64,000 bases of DNA from contig CANNCV010000001.1 of assembly GCA_947503245.1 (NCBI GenBank), positions 1,673,501-1,737,500 of the forward strand, in the 5' to 3' direction. This document shows, piece by piece, positions 8,657-17,525 of the stretch (position 1 is the stretch's first letter; each line of letters opens with the position of its first letter). Both the position numbers and the translations under genes were made by a program. Below the pieces are notes generated by a model. The model ran no database searches. It was not told the DNA's origin and saw only the letters and a list, made by a program, of their open reading frames with translations. This stretch comes from an uncultured Sphingomonadaceae bacterium (lineage in GTDB: Bacteria > Pseudomonadota > Alphaproteobacteria > Sphingomonadales > Sphingomonadaceae).

Positions 8657-9495
8657 CGTTTCACGCGCAGATTTTGACGCTGTATCCTGAGATGTTTCCC
8701 GGGCCGCTGGGTGCATCGCTGGCGGGTAAGGCGTTGGAGGCAGGGAAATGGTCGTGCGATGCCATCAATATGCGCGATTTTGCTACAGATCGTCACCGCA
8801 GTGTTGACGATACACCGGCAGGCGGCGGTGCTGGCATGGTTTTGCGCGCTGATATTCTAGGCAAGGCGGTGGACTTTGCTAATCAGCGCATGGCCGACAA
8901 AATTACAGCATCACAAATAACCGCCAGTGCTGAGCACTCAGACACGCATCAAGAGGATAGGCATGCTTCGACAGGCTCAGCATTAACGGGGGCTGCGAAG
9001 GCGCCCATTATTGCTCTTACACCGCGCGGAAAGCCGCTCACACAGGCGCGGGTAAGAGAGATTTCTGAGGGGCAGGGCGTCACTCTATTATGCGGCCGGT
9101 TTGAAGGTTTTGACGAGCGCATATTCGCCGCCCGGGATATAGAAGAGATATCTATTGGTGATTATATCCTTTCTGGCGGAGAAATGGGCGCTTTCATATT
9201 ATTAGATGCTTGCATTCGCTTGCTTGACGGGGTAATGGGCGCGTCTTCTAGTGGAGATGAAGAGAGCTTTGAAAATGGGCTTTTGGAATATCCACATTTT
9301 ACCCGACCTGTTGAATGGGAAGGGCGCACGATCCCTAAAGTGTTGCGATCGGGGGATCATGCGAAAATTGCCGCTTGGCGTAAAGCACAGGCAGAAGCAA
9401 TTACACGGCTAAGGCGGCCGGATCTTTGGGAGCGCCAACGGGGCGCTTCGGATCAGTCGCCCTCTGGTGCGCAGCGCGAAACAAAGGAAGAATGA
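8653..9495 (+). CDS. trmD: tRNA (guanine-N1)-methyltransferase TrmD with inserted segment
   Basis: TrmD methylates G37 of tRNAs that have G36, preventing frameshifting; it is an SPOUT-fold dimer. The 280-residue protein keeps the family landmarks: [54 protein letters not shown], and the C-terminal EYPHFTRP and HAKIAAWR. Compared with the about 250-residue E. coli form, it has roughly 25-30 extra residues (about 90-113), just before the strand leading to LTPRG. They are encoded by a palindromic element (see the repeat at 8921-8990). The frame is unbroken and all catalytic regions survive, so the enzyme is expected to be active. Confidence 0.96.
   Translation: MTFHAQILTLYPEMFPGPLGASLAGKALEAGKWSCDAINMRDFATDRHRSVDDTPAGGGAGMVLRADILGKAVDFANQRMADKITASQITASAEHSDTHQEDRHASTGSALTGAAKAPIIALTPRGKPLTQARVREISEGQGVTLLCGRFEGFDERIFAARDIEEISIGDYILSGGEMGAFILLDACIRLLDGVMGASSSGDEESFENGLLEYPHFTRPVEWEGRTIPKVLRSGDHAKIAAWRKAQAEAITRLRRPDLWERQRGASDQSPSGAQRETKEE
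8921..8990. repeat. REP-like palindromic element inserted in frame within trmD
   Basis: TGCTGAGC (8928-8935) and GCTCAGCA (8975-8982) form an inverted repeat. The right half continues outward as GCTTCGACAGGCTCAGCA. This is close to the CTTCGACAAGCTCAG-type intergenic palindromes that I recall as widespread in sphingomonads and other proteobacteria. Here the element lies inside a coding region and adds hydrophilic residues to TrmD. The left half is degenerate. Confidence 0.6.
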
Positions 9496-9496
9496 G

Positions 9497-9883
9497 ATGA
9501 ACCTCATCCAGACACTCGAAGCGGAAGCTATCGAGGAATTTGAAGGCAAAAAAGATATCCCCGATTTTCGGGCCGGTGACACATTGCGTGTCGGCGTCCG
9601 CGTGGTCGAGGGAGAACGTACCCGTGTCCAGAATTTTGAAGGCGTTTGCATCGCCCGCACCAGCCGCGGTCTTGGCTCGAACTTTACGGTTCGCAAGATG
9701 AGCTTTGGCGAAGGTGTGGAGCGTGTGTTCCCGCTTTACTCCCCCAATATTGACAGCATTACCGTGGTACGCCGCGGTGTCGTGCGTCGTGCCAAACTTT
9801 ACTATCTGCGTGGCCGTACAGGTAAGCGTGCGCGTATCGCTGAGCGTAAAATTGTGAGCAAGAGCGCAGAGAAAAAAGGCTGA
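9497..9883 (+). CDS. rplS: 50S ribosomal protein L19
   Basis: L19 lies at the 30S-50S interface. The 128-residue product begins [15 protein letters not shown] and carries the family signature [40 protein letters not shown] across residues about 30-70, then [12 protein letters not shown] and [16 protein letters not shown]. An in-frame extension to 9467 overlaps the trmD end; the ATG at 9497, one base after the trmD stop, gives the normal N-terminus. It is the last gene of the operon and is followed by a terminator at 9912-9946. Confidence 0.98.
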   Translation: MNLIQTLEAEAIEEFEGKKDIPDFRAGDTLRVGVRVVEGERTRVQNFEGVCIARTSRGLGSNFTVRKMSFGEGVERVFPLYSPNIDSITVVRRGVVRRAKLYYLRGRTGKRARIAERKIVSKSAEKKG

Positions 9884-9911
9884 GCCTAAAACGATATTAT
9901 ACGCAATATCA

Positions 9912-9946
9912 GGGTCGGTCTCCATAAAGGATACCGGCCCTTTTTT
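9912..9946 (+). terminator. Rho-independent terminator after rplS
   Basis: GGGTCGGT (9912-9919) pairs with ACCGGCCC (9933-9940) with one wobble pair, and is followed by six T. It ends the rpsP-rplS operon just upstream of asd. Confidence 0.85.
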
Positions 9947-9959
9947 ATGAGGAATGATG

Positions 9960-10985
9960 ATGGGTTATAAAGTTGCAGTGGTCGGTGCGACAGGCAATGT
10001 GGGCCGAGAGATGCTCGCCGTATTGGCGGAGCGCGAATTCCCGATTGACGAGATTGCGGCAGTGGCATCCTCTCGCTCGGTCGGCAGTGAATGTGAATTT
10101 GGCGATACGGGCAAAATGCTTAAGGTCAAGAATATCGAGCATTTCGATTTTTCTGGCTGGGATATGGCTCTGTTTTCCGCTGGCTCTTCTGTTTCGAAAG
10201 AATATGCGCCCAAGGCTGCTGCTGCCGGTTGTGTAGTGATTGACAACAGCTCGCTTTACCGCATGGACCCCGATGTGCCGTTGATCGTTCCAGAGGTGAA
10301 CCCAGAGGCGATTTCCGGCTATACCAAGCGCAACATCATCGCCAATCCCAATTGCTCAACCGCGCAAATGGTTGTTGCGCTAAAACCTCTGCATGATGCG
10401 GCTACGATCAAGCGGGTTGTGGTTTCGACTTATCAATCTGTCTCTGGCGCTGGCAAGGGCGCGATGGACGAGCTGTTTGAACAGTCCCGCGCGATCTTTG
10501 TTGGTGATCCCGTTGAGCCGCGCCAGCTGACCAAGCAAATCGCGTTCAATGTCATTCCGCATATTGATGTTTTTCTGGATGATGGCTCCACCAAAGAAGA
10601 GTGGAAAATGATTGTCGAGACCAAGAAGATCATGGACCCCAAAATCAAGATGAGCGCGACCTGTGTGCGCGTACCGGTTTTTGTTGGACATAGCGAAGCG
10701 ATCAACATCGAGTTTGAAAAAGAACTCTCCGCAGAGGCGGCGCAAGACATTTTGCGCGAGGCGCCCGGCATCATGCTGTACGATAAGCGCGAAGATGGCG
10801 GCTATATCACACCGATTGAATGTGTTGGCGATGGCGCGACCTATATCAGCCGCGTGCGCGAAGACCCGACAGTGGAAAATGGCCTGAACCTGTGGTGCGT
10901 CAGTGACAATCTGCGCAAAGGCGCGGCGCTCAATGCCGTACAAATCGCCGAGCTATTAGGCCGCATGCATTTGCAAAAAGGATAG
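9960..10985 (+). CDS. asd: Aspartate-semialdehyde dehydrogenase
   Basis: Asd reduces beta-aspartyl phosphate to aspartate semialdehyde with NADPH, feeding lysine/DAP, threonine and methionine synthesis. Three consecutive ATGs occur at 9954, 9957 and 9960. GAGG at 9949-9952 is best spaced for 9960, giving 341 aa starting MGYKVAVVGATGNVGREML (NADP-binding loop). The catalytic cysteine is Cys132 in NPNCSTAQ, and the substrate region is CVRVPVFVGHSEAINIE. The gene follows the rplS terminator and so probably has its own promoter within or just after it. Together with dapF it places two DAP-pathway steps in this window. Confidence 0.96.
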   Translation: MGYKVAVVGATGNVGREMLAVLAEREFPIDEIAAVASSRSVGSECEFGDTGKMLKVKNIEHFDFSGWDMALFSAGSSVSKEYAPKAAAAGCVVIDNSSLYRMDPDVPLIVPEVNPEAISGYTKRNIIANPNCSTAQMVVALKPLHDAATIKRVVVSTYQSVSGAGKGAMDELFEQSRAIFVGDPVEPRQLTKQIAFNVIPHIDVFLDDGSTKEEWKMIVETKKIMDPKIKMSATCVRVPVFVGHSEAINIEFEKELSAEAAQDILREAPGIMLYDKREDGGYITPIECVGDGATYISRVREDPTVENGLNLWCVSDNLRKGAALNAVQIAELLGRMHLQKG

Positions 10986-11005
10986 GATTAGAGCAGTAAG
11001 AGTTT

Positions 11006-11668
11006 ATGACTTTATCTGCTGATCTTTTCTGGTCCTTTCGTTCGCCTTATAGTTATCTCGCAACGGCGCGTTATGCGCAGATTGCGCGTGATTATGATGT
11101 CGCGATCAATTTGCGACCTGTATATCCGCTCGCTATTCGCGAACCGGATTTCTTTGAAAAAAACAATCCCAACTGGCTGGCCTATATGCTGCGGGATATT
11201 TTCCGTCTTGCCGAATATATGGATATTCCGCTGGCACCGCCTAATCCCGATCCGGTTATGCAGGATTTGGTGACACGTAAAATCGCTGATGAGCAGCCTT
11301 ATATATTCCGGCTCACCCGGCTTGGTCAGGCGGCGGCAAGGCGGGGGAAAGGCTTGGATTTTGTTGATAAAGCCTCGCGTCTCATTTGGGGCGGCACGGC
11401 AAACTGGCATCAGGGCGAACATCTCGCCAATGCTGCGCGGGCCTGCGGTCTTGATTTTGCCGAACTGGAAAGCGAAGCCTCATCTGATGCAGAAGCGCTC
11501 GATGCCGATATTGCCGCCAATCAGAATGCGTTGGAAAAATCCGGCCATTGGGGCGTTCCAACCCTGGTGTTTAATGACGAGCCATTTTTTGGTCAGGACC
11601 GTATCGAACATGCGCTATGGCGCATGGAGCAGGCAGGCCTGAAAAAGACCGAAATACAGGACAAATGA
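11006..11668 (+). CDS. 2-hydroxychromene-2-carboxylate isomerase / DsbA-family protein
   Basis: The 220-residue protein has a thioredoxin-like fold of the kappa-GST/HCCA isomerase type. The N-terminal motif is FWSFRSPYSYLA (about 8-19), with a Ser in place of the DsbA cysteines. An all-helical middle follows, and a C-terminal WGVPTLVFNDEPFFGQDR carries the cis-Pro loop and conserved GQDR. HCCA isomerases use glutathione to isomerise a naphthalene-degradation intermediate, but many chromosomal members have unknown substrates, and no degradation genes are nearby. It overlaps the following hydrolase by four bases, suggesting an operon starting after asd (20-nt gap). The isomerase reaction is inferred from family only. 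Confidence 0.8.
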   Translation: MTLSADLFWSFRSPYSYLATARYAQIARDYDVAINLRPVYPLAIREPDFFEKNNPNWLAYMLRDIFRLAEYMDIPLAPPNPDPVMQDLVTRKIADEQPYIFRLTRLGQAAARRGKGLDFVDKASRLIWGGTANWHQGEHLANAARACGLDFAELESEASSDAEALDADIAANQNALEKSGHWGVPTLVFNDEPFFGQDRIEHALWRMEQAGLKKTEIQDK

Positions 11669-12432
11669 GCGATATTATAACGGCGCGGATCACTATGGCT
11701 GATGGCGTTCAGCTTGCGGTGCATGAAACAGGGCCGGTTGATGGAACACCAATAATATTGCTGCACGGCCTATTTTCAAATGCGGTGACCAATTGGATGA
11801 AATATGGCCATGCGGGCAAGCTGGCTGAAGCCGGGCACCGCGTCATTATGCCCGAATTTCGCGCTCATGGTAAGAGTGATGCGCCGCAAGATCCGGCTGC
11901 TTACCCCGTTGATATATTGGCGCAGGATATCTTGCATCTGGTGGATATATTGGCGCTGGATGATTTTGATCTGGCCGGCTTTTCATTGGGCGCGCGCACT
12001 GCTGCCAAATTGCTGACTATGGGGCTTCGTCCGCGTCGTCTTGTGCTGTCTGGCATGGGGTGGGAAGGTATTCAGGGCTGGGGCAATCGCCGCCAATTCT
12101 TTATCGATGCGATTGATAAGCGCGACAGCGTTAAGCGCGGTGATCCGCACTTCTTCGCCGTGGCCTTTATGAAGACGCAAGGCATAGACCCGATCGCGGC
12201 CCGCTTATTGCTGAACAGTTTTGGTGATATAGATATTGAGGCTTTGACCGAGATTGATGTGCCGACCATGATATTGTGCGGTAAGGACGATCAGGATAAT
12301 GGCTCAGCGCCTTTATTGGCGCAAAACCTTATGCAGGCGCATTATGCCGAAATCCCCGGTACCCATATGTCCAGCGTGACAGAAGGCGCATTGGGTGATG
12401 CGTTGGTGCAATTTTTTGGCAGTGGGCACTGA
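11665..12432 (+). CDS. Alpha/beta-fold hydrolase
   Basis: This is a 255-residue single-domain alpha/beta hydrolase. The oxyanion strand ILLHGLFSNA is near residue 30. The nucleophile elbow is GFSLGAR (Ser about residue 107), the acid probably lies in CGKDDQD, and the catalytic His is in PGTHMSSV near the C-terminus. The start ATG at 11665 overlaps the previous stop (ATGA); an upstream in-frame extension to 11617 would run inside the isomerase gene. No signal peptide is seen, so it is probably cytoplasmic. The substrate is unknown; coupling to the HCCA-isomerase-like gene suggests a shared pathway. Confidence 0.85.
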   Translation: MSDIITARITMADGVQLAVHETGPVDGTPIILLHGLFSNAVTNWMKYGHAGKLAEAGHRVIMPEFRAHGKSDAPQDPAAYPVDILAQDILHLVDILALDDFDLAGFSLGARTAAKLLTMGLRPRRLVLSGMGWEGIQGWGNRRQFFIDAIDKRDSVKRGDPHFFAVAFMKTQGIDPIAARLLLNSFGDIDIEALTEIDVPTMILCGKDDQDNGSAPLLAQNLMQAHYAEIPGTHMSSVTEGALGDALVQFFGSGH

Positions 12433-12439
12433 ACTGATT

Positions 12440-12976
12440 ATGCCCAAAACATCAGCAACCATGCGCGGCTTTCTAACCTTCTGGTTTCTGGGTTGGGCGC
12501 TATTCATTTTGGTAGGAATATTACAGCCTGTTGCCGGGGATGGCTTGGGTCAATTTGGCATGGAGGCCCATCGCCGCGCTGGGACAGCAGATATGGTCAA
12601 TGCCATTCATAGCTATTGGCAAAATATAGGTGTTTATGACCGCGCTACATGGTCATTGGTCGTCGATTTGTTGTTTATCACAGCCTTTTCGATTGGCGGT
12701 GTGCTAGGCGGATTATTGCTGCGGCAGAACATGCATGCCAATATCAGGCGGGTAGGGCTATTGGCGATTGTCGCGCATATTGTTTTTGCCGTTAGTGATT
12801 ATGCCGAAACCATCAGCCAATTGATACAGATGGTTGATGGCACGGGCAGTGATAGTCTGGCCAATATTGCGGCCTTTGCGCGACCAATTAAAATACAGAG
12901 TTTTCTGATAGCAGTGGCAGCTATTGCGATAGGGTTTATCGCATCAAAAATCATTGCCCGCAAAACAGCGGCATAG
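12440..12976 (+). CDS. Small four-helix membrane protein of unknown function
   Basis: I do not recognise this family. The 178-residue product has four hydrophobic segments (about 10-32, 72-96, 103-125, 152-174) and a loop between helices 1 and 2 rich in His/Tyr/Trp. It begins eight bases after the hydrolase stop at ATG 12440; a second ATG at 12461 is also possible, and neither has a convincing ribosome-binding site. An in-frame start at 12395 would lie within the hydrolase. It is probably the last gene of the 11006-12976 run. Confidence 0.65.
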   Translation: MPKTSATMRGFLTFWFLGWALFILVGILQPVAGDGLGQFGMEAHRRAGTADMVNAIHSYWQNIGVYDRATWSLVVDLLFITAFSIGGVLGGLLLRQNMHANIRRVGLLAIVAHIVFAVSDYAETISQLIQMVDGTGSDSLANIAAFARPIKIQSFLIAVAAIAIGFIASKIIARKTAA

Positions 12977-13085
12977 AGTTGGCGTTACAGGCTTGACCAT
13001 AAGGGATTGCAGGCGCAATCTGGCGGTAATGATTACTGTTATTAAGCAGTGATTTCAGGGTTTGGATAATTCAAAGGGATATATC

Positions 13086-14927
13086 ATGAAAAAGTCACTC
13101 TTGGCCATATCGGCTATAGCGTTGAGCACCGCATTGCTGGCCGCGCCCAGCATGGCGTATAATGATGAGCAAAGCAGTGGTGAAAACGAAGTTTCACTGG
13201 CGGATGCGCAGGCCTTTCTGGCGGCTGCGGAAAAAGAGCTGTTTGATTTCTCTATTGATGCTGGCCGTGTTTACTGGGTCAACGCGACCTATATCACCGA
13301 AGATACAGACGCCATGGCCGCTGCGATTGGTGCAAAGGGTACCGAAATGTCGGTTCGCTTCGCGCTGGAAGCAGCAAAATATGCCAATGTTCCTGGTCTT
13401 TCGCTGACGGAAAAACGTAAGCTGGACAAATTGCGCGGCGGTATTGTTTTGCCTGCGCCAACGCGCGAAGGGGCCGCAACCGAACTGAACACCATCGCCA
13501 CGCGCTTGAACAGCCAATATGGCAAAGGCAAGGGCACGTTGGACGGAAAACCGATTAACGGCTCTGATATTGAGGCGGCGATGGGCACAGTGCGTGACCC
13601 TGCCAAATTGGCCGAAATGTGGACCAGCTGGCACAATCAGGTCGGCGCACCTATGAAAAGCGACTATGTACGCATGGTCGATATTGCCAATCAGGGCGCA
13701 TCAGAATTGGGTTTTGCCAATGTCGGTGCAATGTGGCGTTCGCAATATGATATGCCGGCAGATGATTTTGCCAAATTGACGGAAACGTTATGGCAGCAAG
13801 TAAAGCCGCTTTATGACGAGCTGCATTGCTATGCCCGCTCTGAACTGAATGAGGAATATGGCGATGAGGTTCAGCCTGATAGCGGCCCAATTCGCGCCGA
13901 TTTGCTGGGCAATATGTGGGCGCAGGAATGGGGCAATATTTACGATATTGTCGCCCCTGAAGGCGCTGGTGACATTGGTTATGATGTCACCGAATTGCTG
14001 AAAGCCAAAGATTACGATGCCATCAAAATGGTGAAAGCGGGTGAGGGCTTTTTCTCATCATTGGGCTTTGAACCCTTGCCGGAAACATTCTATCAGCGCT
14101 CACAATTTGTGAAACCGGCTGATCGCGAAGTTGTTTGCCATGCCAGTGCATGGGATCTTGATAACAAAGACGATATCCGCATCAAGATGTGCATTAAAGT
14201 GAATGGTGATGATTTCACCACGGTGCACCATGAGCTTGGCCATAATTATTACCAGCGAGCCTATCAGGCGCAGGATTTTCTGCATCTTGATGGCGCAAAT
14301 GATGGGTTTCATGAAGCGATTGGCGATATGCTGGCGCTGTCTATAACGCCGGAATATCTGGTGCAAATTGGCCTTTTAGAAGCCGATCAAGTGCCTAGCG
14401 CAGACAAGGATACTGGTCTGTTGCTTCGTCAGGCTATGGATAAGGTGGCATTTCTGCCCTTCGGTCTGTTGGTTGATCGCTGGCGCTGGGGTGTGTTTGA
14501 TGGCACCATCAAACCAGAAGGCTATAATCAGGCATGGACGGCTTTGCGCTTGCAATATCAGGGCATAACCCCGCCGGTTGACCGGCCAGCCGATGCGTTT
14601 GACCCGGGTGCAAAATATCACATTCCCGGCAACACACCCTATACGCGCTATTTCCTAGCACGGATTTTGCAGTTCCAGTTTTATAAAGCAGCGTGTGATG
14701 CTGCCGGTTGGGAAGGGCCGCTGCACCGCTGTTCCTTCTATGGCAATAAAGAGGTTGGCGCGAAACTGAATGCGATGCTTGAGCTGGGCGCATCAAAACC
14801 TTGGCCAGACGCTTTAGAGGCCTTTACTGGCACGCGTGAAATGAATGGCACCGCTATGGTAGAATATTTTGCGCCGCTGCAAAGCTGGTTGAAAGAGCAG
14901 AATAAAGGCAAACAATGCGGTTGGTAA
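13086..14927 (+). CDS. M2-family peptidase (angiotensin-converting-enzyme-like), exported
   Basis: The 613-residue zinc dipeptidyl carboxypeptidase has an N-terminal signal peptide (MKKSLLAISAIALSTALLA, cleavage near AMA/APSMA). The start ATG at 13086 follows AAGGGA. The gluzincin motif is HELGH (382-386), with the third ligand Glu410 in FHEAIGD, spaced as in mammalian ACE. RWRWGVFDGTIKPEGYNQAW and the C-terminal Tyr/Trp motifs agree with the family. It should act in the periplasm, removing dipeptides from peptide C-termini. The length corresponds to a single-domain ACE. The gene stands alone, 109 bp after the membrane-protein gene and 29 bp before an SDR. Confidence 0.93.
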   Translation: MKKSLLAISAIALSTALLAAPSMAYNDEQSSGENEVSLADAQAFLAAAEKELFDFSIDAGRVYWVNATYITEDTDAMAAAIGAKGTEMSVRFALEAAKYANVPGLSLTEKRKLDKLRGGIVLPAPTREGAATELNTIATRLNSQYGKGKGTLDGKPINGSDIEAAMGTVRDPAKLAEMWTSWHNQVGAPMKSDYVRMVDIANQGASELGFANVGAMWRSQYDMPADDFAKLTETLWQQVKPLYDELHCYARSELNEEYGDEVQPDSGPIRADLLGNMWAQEWGNIYDIVAPEGAGDIGYDVTELLKAKDYDAIKMVKAGEGFFSSLGFEPLPETFYQRSQFVKPADREVVCHASAWDLDNKDDIRIKMCIKVNGDDFTTVHHELGHNYYQRAYQAQDFLHLDGANDGFHEAIGDMLALSITPEYLVQIGLLEADQVPSADKDTGLLLRQAMDKVAFLPFGLLVDRWRWGVFDGTIKPEGYNQAWTALRLQYQGITPPVDRPADAFDPGAKYHIPGNTPYTRYFLARILQFQFYKAACDAAGWEGPLHRCSFYGNKEVGAKLNAMLELGASKPWPDALEAFTGTREMNGTAMVEYFAPLQSWLKEQNKGKQCGW

Positions 14928-14956
14928 ACGTATAAACAAGGCTGGAGATAAGTGTA

Positions 14957-15826
14957 ATGCGGATAGTCATGACAGGCGCTACTGGCGGCTTTGGCGAGAT
15001 CGCTGCACTTTCTCTGGCCAAGCAAGATTCGCATCAGCTCTATGTTGGAGCGCGCAACATTGCTACTGCTCTGCCTGGTAAGAGCAATGTCACTGTCCTG
15101 CCGCTTGACCTTGCCGATCTGAACAGTGTGCGCGATTTTTGTTCTGCGCTGCCCGATGACGAACCGATTGATGCATTGATGTTGAATGCTGGTGTGCAGC
15201 TATCCAAACCCCAAAAAAGTGCGCAGGGCTATGAATTGACTTTTGCGGTCAATCATCTGGCGCATTTTCTTATGTTGACTTTGCTGGAGAGCAGATTGGC
15301 AAAAAATGTGCGCGTGATTGTGACCTCTAGCGGCACGCATGATCCGGCTGAAAAAACACCGGTTACACCGCCTGACCATGCCAATGCGCATATGCTTGCC
15401 TATCCGGAGAAAGATGAAACGCTGCCCAAGGGTGTAAGATCACGCAATATGCGGGCCTATTCCAGCTCAAAATTGTGCAATATCCTCATGGTTAAAGCGC
15501 TGACGCGGCGCCGCCCCGATCTTGTTGCAATGGCCTATGATCCGGGCTTTGTACCCGGCACAGGCCTAATGCGAGAGCATCCGGGGTTTTTGGTAGCGAT
15601 ATTAGGGAAGATCATCCCGTTATTTATGGCGCGGGACAGAACGTCAAACAAAGAGCGTTCAGGGGATTATCTCGCAAAACTCGTCACGGAAGACGCATAT
15701 GGACATATTAGGGGCACATATTGGGCTGTGCGAGATACGGGCCTGGAAGATGTATGTCCGTCAGCTCTAGCCTGTAACGATGCAGTAGCTGATGCATTAT
15801 GGGAAGACAGCCTCCAGCTTATATAG
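14957..15826 (+). CDS. SDR-family oxidoreductase (retinol dehydrogenase/POR-like)
   Basis: This 289-residue Rossmann short-chain dehydrogenase starts MRIVMTGATGGFGEIAA, with the TGxxxGxG NAD(P)-binding loop. LDLADL follows, then LNAGVQ (NAG motif), FAVNHLAHF, TSSGTHDP (catalytic Ser) and AYSSSKLCN (YxxxK). The NHLAHFLM and post-YxxxK segments resemble the protochlorophyllide-reductase/retinol-dehydrogenase branch, but no chlorophyll genes are seen here. The substrate cannot be assigned. The start is preceded by GGAGAT. The gene ends at a 9-bp hairpin and converges on the SulP gene. Confidence 0.88.
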   Translation: MRIVMTGATGGFGEIAALSLAKQDSHQLYVGARNIATALPGKSNVTVLPLDLADLNSVRDFCSALPDDEPIDALMLNAGVQLSKPQKSAQGYELTFAVNHLAHFLMLTLLESRLAKNVRVIVTSSGTHDPAEKTPVTPPDHANAHMLAYPEKDETLPKGVRSRNMRAYSSSKLCNILMVKALTRRRPDLVAMAYDPGFVPGTGLMREHPGFLVAILGKIIPLFMARDRTSNKERSGDYLAKLVTEDAYGHIRGTYWAVRDTGLEDVCPSALACNDAVADALWEDSLQLI

Positions 15827-15839
15827 AGCCGGAGGCTGT
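15807..15839 (+). terminator. Hairpin at the end of the SDR gene
   Basis: ACAGCCTCC (15807-15815) pairs perfectly with GGAGGCTGT (15831-15839), followed by TTTCTAT. It overlaps the last SDR codons and lies between convergent genes. The T-tract is modest. Confidence 0.6.
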
Positions 15840-15846
15840 TTCTATA

Positions 15847-17475
15847 TCATTCCGCGGGCAAAATACCCTTGGTATCTGCTGGATAATTGGCATCATCGGC
15901 ACGTTTCTGCCTGACCAGTTCCAGCGGGGATGTTTCCCCATCGCCGGGGCGGCGATAGCGTTTTTGCAGCTCTTTCCATTCCATCACCAGCTTGCCGCCA
16001 GTGGCTTCATGCTGCTTCTCCCAATTCCCGAGCATATCGAGACAGGCATGGTCGATATGGTCGAGATATTCGAAGTGAATATGCACTTCTTGACCAGTTT
16101 TGACTGTCTCCAGCTCACCTGCCAATTTGGGAATGGAGAAGAAGGTTGCTGACCCATGCAGAACCATATCCACACGGTTGCCTTCCTCAAAAGTGTCAAC
16201 CTGCACATGGGTAAAGGTCCAGACCAGCTTGGCTGTTGCCAGAGCAAAACCAACCAGAACGCCGGTCAACAGGTCAAAGCCAACAATGCAGGCGAGGGTT
16301 GCAAAGTAGATCAACAATTCTGCACGGCCGAAGCTGGCAATTTTGCGGATTTGGGCCACATTGACCAGCTTATAGCCTGTATAGACCAAGATAGCAGCGA
16401 GAGCAGCGGTAGGTATATTGGCAAGCAACCATGGTAAGGCGGCAACTGTAGCCAATAACCAAACGCCATGCATAATCGCCGAAAAGCGCGATGTTGCACC
16501 CGCTTGCACATTGGCTGATGAGCGGACGATCACACCTGTCATCGGCAATGCACCAACAGCGCCGCAAAGCAGATTACCAATGCCTTGTGCCCGCAATTCC
16601 TTGTCATATTTGGTGCGTACACCAGTGTGCATTTGATCAACTGCTGTAGCACAGAGCAATGTTTCTGCGCTGGCAACAAAAGCAAACACAACCGCAAGGA
16701 TCAAGATTTGTGGGTCCAGCGCTTTGGCAAATTCCTCTGCGCCAGGAATGTTCAGGGAGTCACCAAGGCTATCTGGAACATTGACGCGGTTAATATCCAG
16801 TTGAAAAGCCCATGCTACGGCTGTGCCGACAATAACGGCCACCAGTGGGGCAGGTATGGACTTTAGCATTTCCGGTTTGAAAGCGTTCCACAAAATAATG
16901 GATGCAATTGTCACCACACCAACACCGGCAGCAATATGGTGATTATCCATCGTCATCGGGAAGAATGCATCATAAACTGCACCAGGAATACCAATGATGT
17001 TTTCAAACCCTGTACCGATTGGCTTTGCGTCCAGCATCACATGGAATTGTGAAGCGAGGATAAGCACACCAATACCCGCTAACATGCCGTGAATAACCGA
17101 GGGGGATATAGCGCGGAACCACTGCCCCAGACGGGCTATACCCGCCAATAGTTGCAGTGCGCCTGCGATTAACCCGATAATCCCCAGCATAGCAAGGCCA
17201 TGCTCCTGCACCGCTTGATAAACAAGTACGGCGAGGCCCGCAGCCGGGCCGCTAACTTGCAATGGTGAACCAGCAAGAAAGCCGACGACCAGACCGCCGA
17301 TAATACCGGTGATAAGGCCAAGAGCTGGCGGTGCGCCTGATGCAATGGCAATGCCAAGACAAAGAGGGAGTGCAACCAGGAAGACGACGACTGAGGCCAG
17401 AAGGTCTTTGGTCAGATCTTTTGATCCAAGAAACCCTCCCGGATTGTTAGAATTGTCAATAGCTTGTGCAGTCAT
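15847..17475 (-). CDS. SulP-family anion transporter with STAS domain (probable bicarbonate)
   Basis: This 542-residue SLC26/SulP transporter begins with a hydrophilic N-terminus. LTKDLLASVVVFLVALPLCLGIAIASG opens the first helix (read from about residue 21), and there are about ten to fourteen hydrophobic segments to residue about 410. A C-terminal STAS domain (about 425-515; FEEGNRVDMVLHGSATFFSIPKL and FEYLDHIDHACLDML) ends the fold. The family moves sulfate, bicarbonate, chloride or dicarboxylates. Direct downstream placement after a beta-carbonic anhydrase (50 nt) and an ArsR regulator favours bicarbonate, a known association for SulP proteins; that is inference. Confidence 0.9.
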   Translation of the reverse strand: MTAQAIDNSNNPGGFLGSKDLTKDLLASVVVFLVALPLCLGIAIASGAPPALGLITGIIGGLVVGFLAGSPLQVSGPAAGLAVLVYQAVQEHGLAMLGIIGLIAGALQLLAGIARLGQWFRAISPSVIHGMLAGIGVLILASQFHVMLDAKPIGTGFENIIGIPGAVYDAFFPMTMDNHHIAAGVGVVTIASIILWNAFKPEMLKSIPAPLVAVIVGTAVAWAFQLDINRVNVPDSLGDSLNIPGAEEFAKALDPQILILAVVFAFVASAETLLCATAVDQMHTGVRTKYDKELRAQGIGNLLCGAVGALPMTGVIVRSSANVQAGATSRFSAIMHGVWLLATVAALPWLLANIPTAALAAILVYTGYKLVNVAQIRKIASFGRAELLIYFATLACIVGFDLLTGVLVGFALATAKLVWTFTHVQVDTFEEGNRVDMVLHGSATFFSIPKLAGELETVKTGQEVHIHFEYLDHIDHACLDMLGNWEKQHEATGGKLVMEWKELQKRYRRPGDGETSPLELVRQKRADDANYPADTKGILPAE

Positions 17476-17525
17476 AATATTATTGCCTACCGCTTATAAA
17501 ATTGGGGAGATGAATGACATTGCCA

